From positions 2,232,001 to 2,296,000 of the forward strand of contig OZ244866.1 in the NCBI GenBank assembly GCA_965221185.1: a stretch of DNA of 64,000 nucleotides, in the 5' to 3' direction. The notes beneath the pieces were generated by a model. It was given only the letters and a program-made list of their open reading frames with translations, was not told the DNA's origin and ran no database searches. Both the position numbers and the translations under genes were made by a program. Position 1 is the first letter of the stretch. Each line of letters starts with the position of its first letter. Below are positions 1-7,245 of the stretch, piece after piece. This DNA comes from Aldehydirespirator sp965221185 (GTDB taxonomy: Bacteria > Actinomycetota > Acidimicrobiia > Acidimicrobiales > Aldehydirespiratoraceae).

Positions 1-1570
1 GCGGGAAGTCGTCTGTGAGCCGCTCCTTGGGGGGAGCGTGGTCTGTGATGCTGAACGGCACCGGGTCGCGGCCCTCGAGGTCGTCGGCCCACAGCCAGCC
101 ATGCAGGAACAGCGAGCCGGGATGGTCCTCGCTCGGGCACGGCCACTGGATGCCCCCGGCGGCCTCAAGGCGCTCCCAGGACATGCCAGCATGCATCGGC
201 GACAGCGACCGCACCTCGTCCCACAGCTCCTCGGAGCTGGGGTGGCCCCAGTCGACGCCGAGGCGGCGGGCCAGTTCGCCGATGATATCGATGTCGTGTC
301 GGGCCTGGCCGGGGGGCGGCACTGCGGCCCGCACCCGCTGCACCCGCCGCTCGCTGGAGGTGACCGTGCCCTCGGACTCGGCCCAGGCCACCGAGGCGGG
401 CAGCACCACATCGGCCATCTCCGCGGTGCGGGTCATGAAGATGTCCTGCACAACCAGGATGTCGAGACCGGCCAGCAACTTGCGAGCGTGCGCGACATCG
501 GCCTCGGAGTCGGCAGGGTTCTCACCGATCACGTAGCAGGCCCGCAGCTCGCCGGCTTCCATCGCCTCGAACATCAGCGTCAGGTGCTTGCCGGGCACGC
601 CGTTGAGCTCGGTGCCGTAGACGGCCTCGAACTTGGCCCGCACCGCTTCGTCGGCCACATCCTGGAAGCCGGGGAACTTGTTGGGAATGGCGCCCATGTC
701 GCCGCCGCCCTGCACATTGTTCTGGCCTCGCAGCGGCACCAGCCCCGAGCCCCAGCGGCCGACATGGCCGGTGAGCAGGGCCAGATTGCACAGCGACACC
801 ACGTTGTCGACCGCGTTGTGGTGCTCGGTGATGCCCAGGGTCCACAGGATCTGGGCGGTGTCCGCGCTGGCGTAGGCGTGGGCCATGTCACGTATCGCCT
901 CGGCCGGCACGCCCGTGGCGTCGGCGGCCCAGTCGAGGGTGCACGACTCGACGTGGGCGGCATAAGCCTCAAAACCCTCGGTGGCGTGCGCGATGAAGTC
1001 GGCGTTGTGCAGCCCGGCGTGGATGATCTCGCGCCCCATCGCGTTGGCCAGCGCGATATCGGTGCCCACCGACAGTCCCAGCCAGCGGTCGGCGAACTTG
1101 GCCGAAGACGTGCGGCGGGGGTCGATGGAATACATGCGGGCGCCGTTGGCCAGGCCCTTGAGGACGTGGTGGAAGTAGATCGGGTGGGCCTCACGGGCGT
1201 TGGAGCCCCACAGCAGGATCACATCGGCCTGCTCGACCTCTTCATACGACGAGGTTCCGCCTCCCGCTCCGAACACTGTCGCCAGACCGACGACGGAGGG
1301 AGCGTGTCAAGTTCGATTGCAGGAGTCGATGTTGTTCGACCCGATCGCCGTGCGGATGAACTTCTGGGCCGCGTAGTTCATCTCGTTGGTGGCCTTGGAG
1401 CAGCTGAACATGCCGAAGCCTTCGGGCCCATGGCGGTCTAGCACCGCACGGAAGCCGTCGACGGCCCGGTCGAGGGCCTCGTCCCAGGTGGCGGGACGCA
1501 GCCGCCCGCCGTCGCGCACCATCGGAGTGTGGAGCCTCGGCAGCCGCTTGTCGCGTGATCTTGCGCCCAT
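1..1570 (-). CDS. Selenocysteine-containing formate dehydrogenase, catalytic subunit (3' end beyond window)
   Basis: Molybdopterin oxidoreductase of the FdhF type, which oxidises formate to CO2. About 523 codons are visible and the gene leaves the window. The frame is open from ATG 1570 to the left edge except for one TGA at 1307-1309 (codon 88). It falls exactly at the selenocysteine of E. coli FdhF: upstream is NNIDSCNRT, downstream HAPSVVGLATVFG. I checked that the frame continues (for example AHVESCTLDWAADATG near 956, and the last codons at 2-58). A SECIS-like hairpin follows the TGA. The protein starts at the position equivalent to about residue 53 of E. coli FdhF, so the N-terminal [4Fe-4S] domain is absent. 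An in-frame TGA 15 bases before the ATG, and the BKACE stop 44 bases upstream, leave no room for it. The Shine-Dalgarno is AAGGAAGG. A gene caller would split this gene or drop its first part. Confidence 0.88.
1278..1309 (-). promoter_or_regulatory. Sec UGA codon with SECIS-like hairpin
   Basis: The TGA at 1307-1309 is followed after 12 bases by a 17-base hairpin (1278-1294). It has a stem of GUCG plus U-G and C-G closing pairs, and an apical GGUCU loop. E. coli fdhF presents the same GGUCU loop at about the same distance after its UGA, where SelB binds. An outer GCTCC/GGAGC pairing is also possible. Recoding is inferred from the conserved protein context on both sides plus this hairpin; the selA, selB, selC and selD genes are not in the window. 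Confidence 0.8.
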
Positions 1571-1614
1571 TGCCCTTCCTTGTCCTCAGTCAGTCATAAC
1601 TTTCGGGGGCGACC

Positions 1615-2499
1615 TCAACCCAACGACAGGGTCTCACGCGCCTGGTCCGAATTCTGAATCCTGCCACCCATCGCTTCCACCACCTCGCGCGCCCGGTTCA
1701 CCAAGTCTGCGTTGGAGGCGAACACGCCACGGGCCAGGTAGAGATTGTCCTCCAGGCCGACTCTGACGTGGCCGCCGAGCAGAATCGCCTGGGCGACCCA
1801 CGGCATCTGCTGCGCCGACAGCGCGAAGGTGGTGAACTCGGCTCGGGCGGGCAGCAGGTGGGTCAACGCGGTCAAGAGGCCCACATCGTTGGGCATGCCG
1901 TAGGGGATGCCGGTGCACAGCTGGATCCAGGGCGGGTCGTCGACCAGGCCCTCGTCCACCAGCGTGTTGGCCAGCCACAGGTGGCCGGTGTCGAAGATCT
2001 CCAGCTCGGGCTTGACTCCGAGCTCCCGCACCCGCTTGGCCATGTCGCGGACCATGTTCGGGGTGCTCACATACACTTGGTGGCCCTCGCCGAAGTTCAG
2101 CGTGCCGCAGTCGATGCTGCACATGTCGGGTTTGAGGGCCTCCACGTGGGCGAGGCGCTCCAGGCCGTTGACCAGGTCGGTCCCCTCGGGCCGGAAGTCG
2201 AAGGGGTCGGGGTCGCCGATCAACAGGTCACCGCCCATGCCCGCAGTCGTGTTGATGATCACGTCGGTGTTGGCGGCCCGCACCAACTCCAATGCCCGGC
2301 GGTACAGCTCCACATCGCGGGTGCCCTTGCCGGTGGCTGGGTCGCGCACGTGGATGTGCACGATCGCGGCGCCCGCCTCAGCCGCCTCCAGCGCGGCCGT
2401 CGCAATCTGCTCGGGGGTTATGGGCAGATCGGGGTGCCTGTCGGCGGTGTCGCCCGCACCGGTCACCGCGCAGGTGATGATCGGGTTGCGGTTCACCAC
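1615..2499 (-). CDS. Beta-keto acid cleavage enzyme (BKACE, DUF849)
   Basis: A 294-residue zinc enzyme of the BKACE/Kce family. The family condenses a beta-keto acid with acetyl-CoA and splits it to a CoA ester plus acetoacetate or a related product. The zinc-ligand motif HIHVRDP is at residues 48-54 (His48, His50), the expected Glu is at about residue 250 (VGLEDN), and the TGIPYG segment is near residue 196. Length is normal. The start is GTG 2499, with another GTG directly after it. It lies 44 bases upstream of the formate dehydrogenase and on the same strand, so the two may be co-transcribed. One known BKACE activity is cleavage of dehydrocarnitine, which gives glycine betaine; that would suit the dimethylglycine dehydrogenase nearby, but substrate specificity cannot be read from the sequence. 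Confidence 0.85.
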   Translation of the reverse strand: MVNRNPIITCAVTGAGDTADRHPDLPITPEQIATAALEAAEAGAAIVHIHVRDPATGKGTRDVELYRRALELVRAANTDVIINTTAGMGGDLLIGDPDPFDFRPEGTDLVNGLERLAHVEALKPDMCSIDCGTLNFGEGHQVYVSTPNMVRDMAKRVRELGVKPELEIFDTGHLWLANTLVDEGLVDDPPWIQLCTGIPYGMPNDVGLLTALTHLLPARAEFTTFALSAQQMPWVAQAILLGGHVRVGLEDNLYLARGVFASNADLVNRAREVVEAMGGRIQNSDQARETLSLG

Positions 2500-2627
2500 C
2501 CAAACCCTACCGCTTCGCGCGGGCCCGGGACGGCCCCGCTTCGGCTACCTAGTCGGCTGCCAGAAGCATGGATGCCGGCGTGCAGAAAGCGCGCCCATCC
2601 CCTCAGACTGGCTACGGTGGCGACGCC

Positions 2628-4337
2628 ATGCGATGGTCAAGGCTGTTCATTCCGACGCTGCGCGACGCACCTGCCGACGCCGAGGCAGCCAGCCACAAGC
2701 TGCTGGTGAGGGGCGGGTTCATCCGCCAGCTCCACGCCGGGCACTACTCGCTGCTGCCTCTGGGGCTGCGGGTTCACGACAAGGTCGAGAACATCGTGCG
2801 CCAAGGGATGGAGGAGATCGGCGCCCAAGAGTTCCTGCTCCCGGCCATGCACCCGGCCTCTATCTGGCAGCGCTCGGGGCGCTGGGAGTCGGTGGGCCCC
2901 GAGATGTTCCGGCTGCAGGACCGCAAGGAAGCCGACCTCGCTCTGGGGATGACCCACGAGGAGGTGTTCGCCGAGATCGCCCGGGAGATCGCCTCGTACC
3001 GGTCGCTGCCCCAGATCTGGTACCAGATCCAGTGGAAGTTCCGCGACGAGCCCCGACCCAAGTCGGGCCTGCTGCGGGTGCGCGAGTTCGCCATGAAGGA
3101 CAGCTACTCCTTCGATCTCGACGACGCCGGGTTGGACCGCAGCTTCGAAATCCACCGCGAGACCTACACCCGCATCTTCCAGCGGCTGTCGCTAGACGCC
3201 ATCGCAGTTCAGGCGTCCTCGGGCATGATGGGCGGCACCGGGTCGGTCGAGTTCATGGTGGCCTCCCCCGCCGGCGAGGACGACATCGCCCGCTGTACCG
3301 GCTGCGGCTACGCGGCCAACGTGGAGCGGGCCACCTCGGCGCTGGCGCCCGTCGATGACGGCGAGTCCAGCGACGAGCTCACCCGGTTCCCGACCCCGGG
3401 AGTGCGCACCATCGCCGCACTGGAGACCGTCGAGGGCGGCGCGCCCGCCCACCGGCAGATCAAGACCATGGTCATGGTGCTCGACGGGACGGTGACGCTG
3501 GCCCTGGTTCGGGGCGACCACCAGCTCAACCTCCAGAAGCTGGCCGACGGCACCCGCTGCATCGACATCCGCCCAGCCGAGCCCGCCGAGACGCTGGAGC
3601 GCCTGGGTGCTCATCCCGGCTCGCTCGGCGCGGTGGGCGTGAAGGACCTGCCGATCGTGGCCGACCACTCCCTGCGAGGCCGGCGCAACCTCGCAACCGG
3701 CGCCAACACCGACGACTGGCACTACTCGGGCGTGGACATCGAGCGGGACATCGCGGTGGACGAGTGGCTCGACCTGCGGGAGGTGTCGGCCGGGGAGCCG
3801 TGCGTGAACTGCGACCGCCCCCTGGAGGTGGTCCGCTGCATCGAGACGGGCCACATCTTCAAGCTGGGACGGCGCTACGCCGAGGCCATGGGGGCCACCG
3901 TGCTCGACGCCGACGGGGTGGAACGCACCATCACCATGGGCTCCTACGGCATTGGCGTCGGCCGGGCCATGGCCGCGGTGGCCGAGGTGCACCACGACGA
4001 CCGGGGCATCATCTGGCCGATGGCGGTAGCGCCGTATGAGACGGTGATCACCGTGGCCAGCATGCGCGACGACGCCGCAGTGGCCGCGGCCGAGCAGCTC
4101 TACGAGCAACTGCAGAGCTTGGGCGTCGGAGTGCTGCTGGACGACCGGGACGCCCGGGCCGGGGTGAAGTTCGCCGACGCCGAACTGGTCGGCATCCCAT
4201 GGCGGATCACGGCGGGCCGGGCGGTGGCCGACGGCGAGGTCGAACTCACCGAGCGGTCCTCCGGCGAGACGCAGCGAGTCGGCATCGAGGACACCGCGGC
4301 CCGAGTGGCCACGCTCGTGGCCGACGCCCGATCCTGA
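2628..4337 (+). CDS. proS: Prolyl-tRNA synthetase (bacterial type with YbaK-like editing insertion)
   Basis: Class II aminoacyl-tRNA synthetase that charges tRNA-Pro. The 569-residue form from ATG 2628 begins MRWSRLFIPTLRDAPADAEA, the canonical ProS N-terminus. A further ATG at 2568 would add 20 residues that do not look like ProS, so I prefer 2628. Domain order is catalytic core (RQLHAGHYSLLPLG, WQRSGRW, REFAMKDSYSF), YbaK/INS editing domain at about residues 220-390, then catalytic motif 3 (TMGSYGIGVGR) and the anticodon-binding domain. A TACGGT hexamer 9 bases before the ATG and the lack of a clear Shine-Dalgarno suggest a leaderless message. It is transcribed away from the BKACE gene. Housekeeping function is secure. 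Confidence 0.96.
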   Translation: MRWSRLFIPTLRDAPADAEAASHKLLVRGGFIRQLHAGHYSLLPLGLRVHDKVENIVRQGMEEIGAQEFLLPAMHPASIWQRSGRWESVGPEMFRLQDRKEADLALGMTHEEVFAEIAREIASYRSLPQIWYQIQWKFRDEPRPKSGLLRVREFAMKDSYSFDLDDAGLDRSFEIHRETYTRIFQRLSLDAIAVQASSGMMGGTGSVEFMVASPAGEDDIARCTGCGYAANVERATSALAPVDDGESSDELTRFPTPGVRTIAALETVEGGAPAHRQIKTMVMVLDGTVTLALVRGDHQLNLQKLADGTRCIDIRPAEPAETLERLGAHPGSLGAVGVKDLPIVADHSLRGRRNLATGANTDDWHYSGVDIERDIAVDEWLDLREVSAGEPCVNCDRPLEVVRCIETGHIFKLGRRYAEAMGATVLDADGVERTITMGSYGIGVGRAMAAVAEVHHDDRGIIWPMAVAPYETVITVASMRDDAAVAAAEQLYEQLQSLGVGVLLDDRDARAGVKFADAELVGIPWRITAGRAVADGEVELTERSSGETQRVGIEDTAARVATLVADARS

Positions 4338-4401
4338 GGGGCGCGCAGTCTCAGAGGCCGAGCGAAGGGGCGCGAATTGCTGGGCGACGCGGCGACGCAC
4401 A

Positions 4402-4510
4402 GAGCGAGGCCGTGGCCCGAGCGGCCCGTGAGCGCAGCGGACAAGAGCGGGAAACACAACGTCGCACCGCGATGCGCTCGCAACCCAAGTTGCGCTCGCT
4501 CTCAGTCGGA
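4402..4510 (+). repeat. Dispersed intergenic repeat, copy A
   Basis: About 109 bases beginning GAGCGAGGCCGTGGCCCGAG and ending at AGTCGGA. Its first 54 bases differ at one position from the copy at 57689-57797, and the 52-base core recurs inverted at 46691-46764. The core contains GGCCG...CGGCC, which can pair. This copy fills the convergent gap between proS and the IclR gene and just overlaps the IclR stop codon. I see no reading frame conserved with a known family. Confidence 0.75.
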
Positions 4511-5245
4511 CAGCTGCAGCGAGAGGCGGCGAACCGCCTCGATCAGCGCCATTCCATGGTCGTGGGTGTCGTCCGGGTTCGGGAACCGGTACGCGGGACC
4601 ATGGACGTGCAGGGCCGCCTCCACGCTGCCGTCGCTCTCGAGGACGGGCGCAGCCACGGAATTGATCCCCTCTGCGAACTCCTCGTACACCCAGGCGTAG
4701 CCAATGCTGCGGACCTGCTCCAAGCGGTCCCTCAGCTCGCCGGGGTCGGTCATCGTCCATGACGTGCACTGAACCAGGCGACCGGCCAGGTACTCGTCGA
4801 TAAAGCGTCCAGACTGGTGGGCCAGGATCACCAGCCCCGATGGCACCGCGTGGAGTGGGGCGTACTCGCCGGTCCAGTCCCGCACCTGAATGTTCGAGGA
4901 GGACTCGGTCTGGTCGAGGTAATAGACCTGCCCGCCGTCGATGACCGAGAGCCCCGCGACCTCGTCGAGGTTCTCGGCTAGCTCGAGCAGGTGGGGTCGG
5001 GCCGCGGCCACGAGGTTTCGGCCCCGAGGAGCCGATCCGGCAAGGTCGATCAGACCCGGGCCCAGCCTGTACTCGCCGCCCGCCTCGGTCTGCTCCACGG
5101 CCTGCTCCTTTTCGAGGGAGGCAAGCAAACGTGCCACCGTGCTCTTGGGCAGGTCGACCCGGTCGGCCAGTTCGGTGACGCCTACCGGACCCAGCGCCAA
5201 CGCCCGCAACAGCGCGAACGACCTCTTTATTGACTGCACCGTCAC
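4502..5245 (-). CDS. IclR-family transcriptional regulator
   Basis: A 247-residue regulator with an N-terminal winged helix-turn-helix (about residues 1-60, with VTELADRVDLPKSTVARLL as recognition region) and a C-terminal IclR effector domain (about 75-245). The start is GTG 5245. IclR proteins bind short palindromes and respond to small carbon compounds. It lies next to the etf/dimethylglycine-dehydrogenase block and is the only IclR gene in the window. It is therefore the best candidate to bind the GTTCCG-N5-CGGAAC palindromes at 9886 and 17405; this link is inference. No copy of that palindrome is seen in front of the gene itself. Confidence 0.88.
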   Translation of the reverse strand: MTVQSIKRSFALLRALALGPVGVTELADRVDLPKSTVARLLASLEKEQAVEQTEAGGEYRLGPGLIDLAGSAPRGRNLVAAARPHLLELAENLDEVAGLSVIDGGQVYYLDQTESSSNIQVRDWTGEYAPLHAVPSGLVILAHQSGRFIDEYLAGRLVQCTSWTMTDPGELRDRLEQVRSIGYAWVYEEFAEGINSVAAPVLESDGSVEAALHVHGPAYRFPNPDDTHDHGMALIEAVRRLSLQLSD

Positions 5246-5306
5246 GCCAACAGCCTATGAGGCCGAGCGGGTAGACCGCAGTTCACAATCAGTTGGCCAC
5301 CGCGCC

Positions 5307-5350
5307 GAGTGAGGCCGTGGCCCGAGTGGCCAGCTAACCAGAACGGGAAT
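5307..5350 (+). repeat. Partial, diverged copy of the dispersed repeat
   Basis: GAGTGAGGCCGTGGCCCGAG followed by a looser match (GAACGGGAA instead of GAGCGGGAA). It matches the first 25 bases of the repeat well and the rest weakly. It lies in the 177-base gap between the IclR gene start and etfA; the remainder of that gap shows nothing recognisable. Confidence 0.4.
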
Positions 5351-5422
5351 TGTCACGTCGTCGCCCCGCTCGGTGCGCTGGACCATCATGGACGCCAGTC
5401 ATCGCTTAACCGGCGCGGCCCC

Positions 5423-6430
5423 TTAGGACCAGCGGCGGCGTATCTCCGCACTAATGGCGGGGATGACCTGGTGTAAGTCGCCTATCACGGCCCAGTCCGC
5501 TTTCACCACCATGTTGGCCTCCGGGTCGATGTTGATGGCCAGGATGTGCTTGGAGCCCATGGCGCCCACCCAGTGCTGGATGGCGCCGGAAATGCCCGAG
5601 GCGATGTAGATCTCCGGGGCGATGCGGGTGCCGGTCTGGCCGACCTGGTCCGAATGGGGCCGCCAGCCATTGTTGGTGACTGCCCGGCTGCAGCCGACTC
5701 TCCCGCCGAGCAGCTCGGCTAGCTCCTCCAGAGGGGCGAACCCCTCAGCGGAGCCGACGCCGCGGCCGCCGCCGACGACGACCGGCGCGGTGGGCAGCGT
5801 GACGCCCGCCTCCAAGACCACACGCTCTTTCACGACCGTGCGGGCCAGTTCAGGGGGCAGGTCCACCTCTACGGCCTGCACTTCGGGCGGGGCGTCAGGA
5901 GCGGGCTTGACCGGCGACGAGGCCACCGTGTGCAGCGCGCAGGTGAGCAACGCCGGACCAGCGGTGCTCAGCGTTGAGTCCTCCAGCAGCGACCCTCCCC
6001 ACTGCAGTCGGGTCATCGACCACTGTCCACCCTCGTCGCTCGGCGGCGTGATGTCAGTGCAGTTGGCCACCAGCGGTGCGCCAAGGCGAACCACGGCCTG
6101 AGCCATGACCTCGTTGCCCCGCTCGCTGCCGCAGGCCAGCACCGCATCGGGGCCGAGGAACCTGGTGATCTGGGCGATGGACTCGCCCCAAGCCTCGGGA
6201 CCGAAGTCGCTGAGCACCCCGCCATCCACCGTGTACACCCGCACGGCCCCGTGGTTGCCGGCCTCGGCCGCGACCGAGTCCGGCCCGGCCGCATCACCGG
6301 CGTCTGCGCCAATGACGGCGGCGTGCATCTCGGCATCCATCTTCGCGGCCAGCGTCCGGCCGAAGGTGAGGGCCTCCCGGCCGGGCTCGCCGAGCGTGCC
6401 CCGGTCGTGCTCCAGCACCACCAGCAGCAT
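5423..6430 (-). CDS. etfA: Electron transfer flavoprotein, alpha subunit
   Basis: FAD-binding ETF subunit of about 335 residues, passing electrons from flavin dehydrogenases to the membrane quinone pool. The C-terminal FAD domain is typical: VVVGGGRGVGSAEGF, then GCSRAVTNNGW, HSDQVGQTGT and AIQHWVGAMGSKHILAIN. ATG 6430 overlaps the etfB TGA as TGATG, so the two are translationally coupled; a GTG at 6433 is the alternative. It ends the dehydrogenase-etfB-etfA operon and is the likely electron acceptor for the flavoenzyme encoded upstream. Confidence 0.93.
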   Translation of the reverse strand: MLLVVLEHDRGTLGEPGREALTFGRTLAAKMDAEMHAAVIGADAGDAAGPDSVAAEAGNHGAVRVYTVDGGVLSDFGPEAWGESIAQITRFLGPDAVLACGSERGNEVMAQAVVRLGAPLVANCTDITPPSDEGGQWSMTRLQWGGSLLEDSTLSTAGPALLTCALHTVASSPVKPAPDAPPEVQAVEVDLPPELARTVVKERVVLEAGVTLPTAPVVVGGGRGVGSAEGFAPLEELAELLGGRVGCSRAVTNNGWRPHSDQVGQTGTRIAPEIYIASGISGAIQHWVGAMGSKHILAINIDPEANMVVKADWAVIGDLHQVIPAISAEIRRRWS

Positions 6431-7194
6431 CACAGCACGCCCAGCCCCTCAAGCACGTCCACGACCGCGGCGGCAGCCTCGGGGCCGTGGCCCAGAATGG
6501 TCGTCTGCGAGAGCGTCTCGGTCGGCCGGTGAAGGCGCACCATTGCCTGGTCCCCCGCCTCTGCGTCGATCTCCATCGTGGTGATGGCCAGCTTCTTGGA
6601 GGCCAGGCGGCCTCTCATCGTCGGGTAGCGGGGCAGGCTGATGCCCTCCTTCACCCCGAGGGCCGCAGGCAGAGCCAGCTCGTAGACCTCGAAACCGCCG
6701 TCTATCTCACGGCGGGCCCGCACAGTCGATCCGTCGATCTCGATCCCCTTGATGCCGTTGACGATGGGCCTGTCCAGGGCGTAGGCCACCCGCACACCCA
6801 CCTGGAAGCCCCCCGAGTCGGCCGACTCGTTGCCGAACAGGATCAGATCGAACGGACCGCCGGACTCCTCCAGCGACCCGATAGCCGCGGTGAGGGCCCG
6901 GGCGGTGCGCTGGGGATCCCAGGCCGTGCCGTCGGTCTGCACGAGCACACCGTGGTGGGCACCCACCGACGCCGCGTAGCGAAGCTGCTCGACGGCCTCG
7001 GCCGAACCCAGGGTCAGCACGGTCACCTCGCCGCCCTCGCGCTCGGTGATCTGAACCGCCTCCTCCACGCCGCACTCCTCATGCGGGCTGGTGGTGAAGC
7101 CGAGGTGGGCGGCGTCCACGGCCAAGCCGTCGGCGGTCACGTTGATGCGGGCACCCGGCGCCGGTACCCGCTTCACGCAGCAAAGGATTCGCAT
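6430..7194 (-). CDS. etfB: Electron transfer flavoprotein, beta subunit
   Basis: A 254-residue ETF beta subunit with the AMP-binding alpha/beta fold. Hallmarks are the N-terminal MRILCCVKRVPAPGARI, the central DLILFGNESADSGGFQVG, and the GVKEGISLPRYPTMRGRLAS segment, which carries the region that docks to partner dehydrogenases. It lies 51 bases downstream of the FAD/folate dehydrogenase and overlaps etfA. ETF paralogues dedicated to dimethylglycine and sarcosine dehydrogenases are usual in such operons, so this pair is probably dedicated rather than the general beta-oxidation ETF. Confidence 0.93.
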   Translation of the reverse strand: MRILCCVKRVPAPGARINVTADGLAVDAAHLGFTTSPHEECGVEEAVQITEREGGEVTVLTLGSAEAVEQLRYAASVGAHHGVLVQTDGTAWDPQRTARALTAAIGSLEESGGPFDLILFGNESADSGGFQVGVRVAYALDRPIVNGIKGIEIDGSTVRARREIDGGFEVYELALPAALGVKEGISLPRYPTMRGRLASKKLAITTMEIDAEAGDQAMVRLHRPTETLSQTTILGHGPEAAAAVVDVLEGLGVL

Positions 7195-7245
7195 CGGTCG
7201 CCTCCCCTCATCCCATGGCGGCCGTCGAGCCTGCCGTCCGCCGAC

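Noticed and set aside
1307..1309. A real stop codon or frameshift splitting the formate dehydrogenase into two genes
   Set aside because: The frame resumes without shift, the residues around the TGA are those of Sec formate dehydrogenases, and a SECIS-like hairpin follows.
38..1441. A 467-residue plus-strand ORF
   Set aside because: It is a shadow of the formate dehydrogenase frame; its translation is low-complexity (Gly, His, Val, Ala) with no family pattern.
2568..2627. Earlier start for ProS
   Set aside because: The 20 extra residues do not match ProS proteins, which begin at the MRWSRLFIPTL position.
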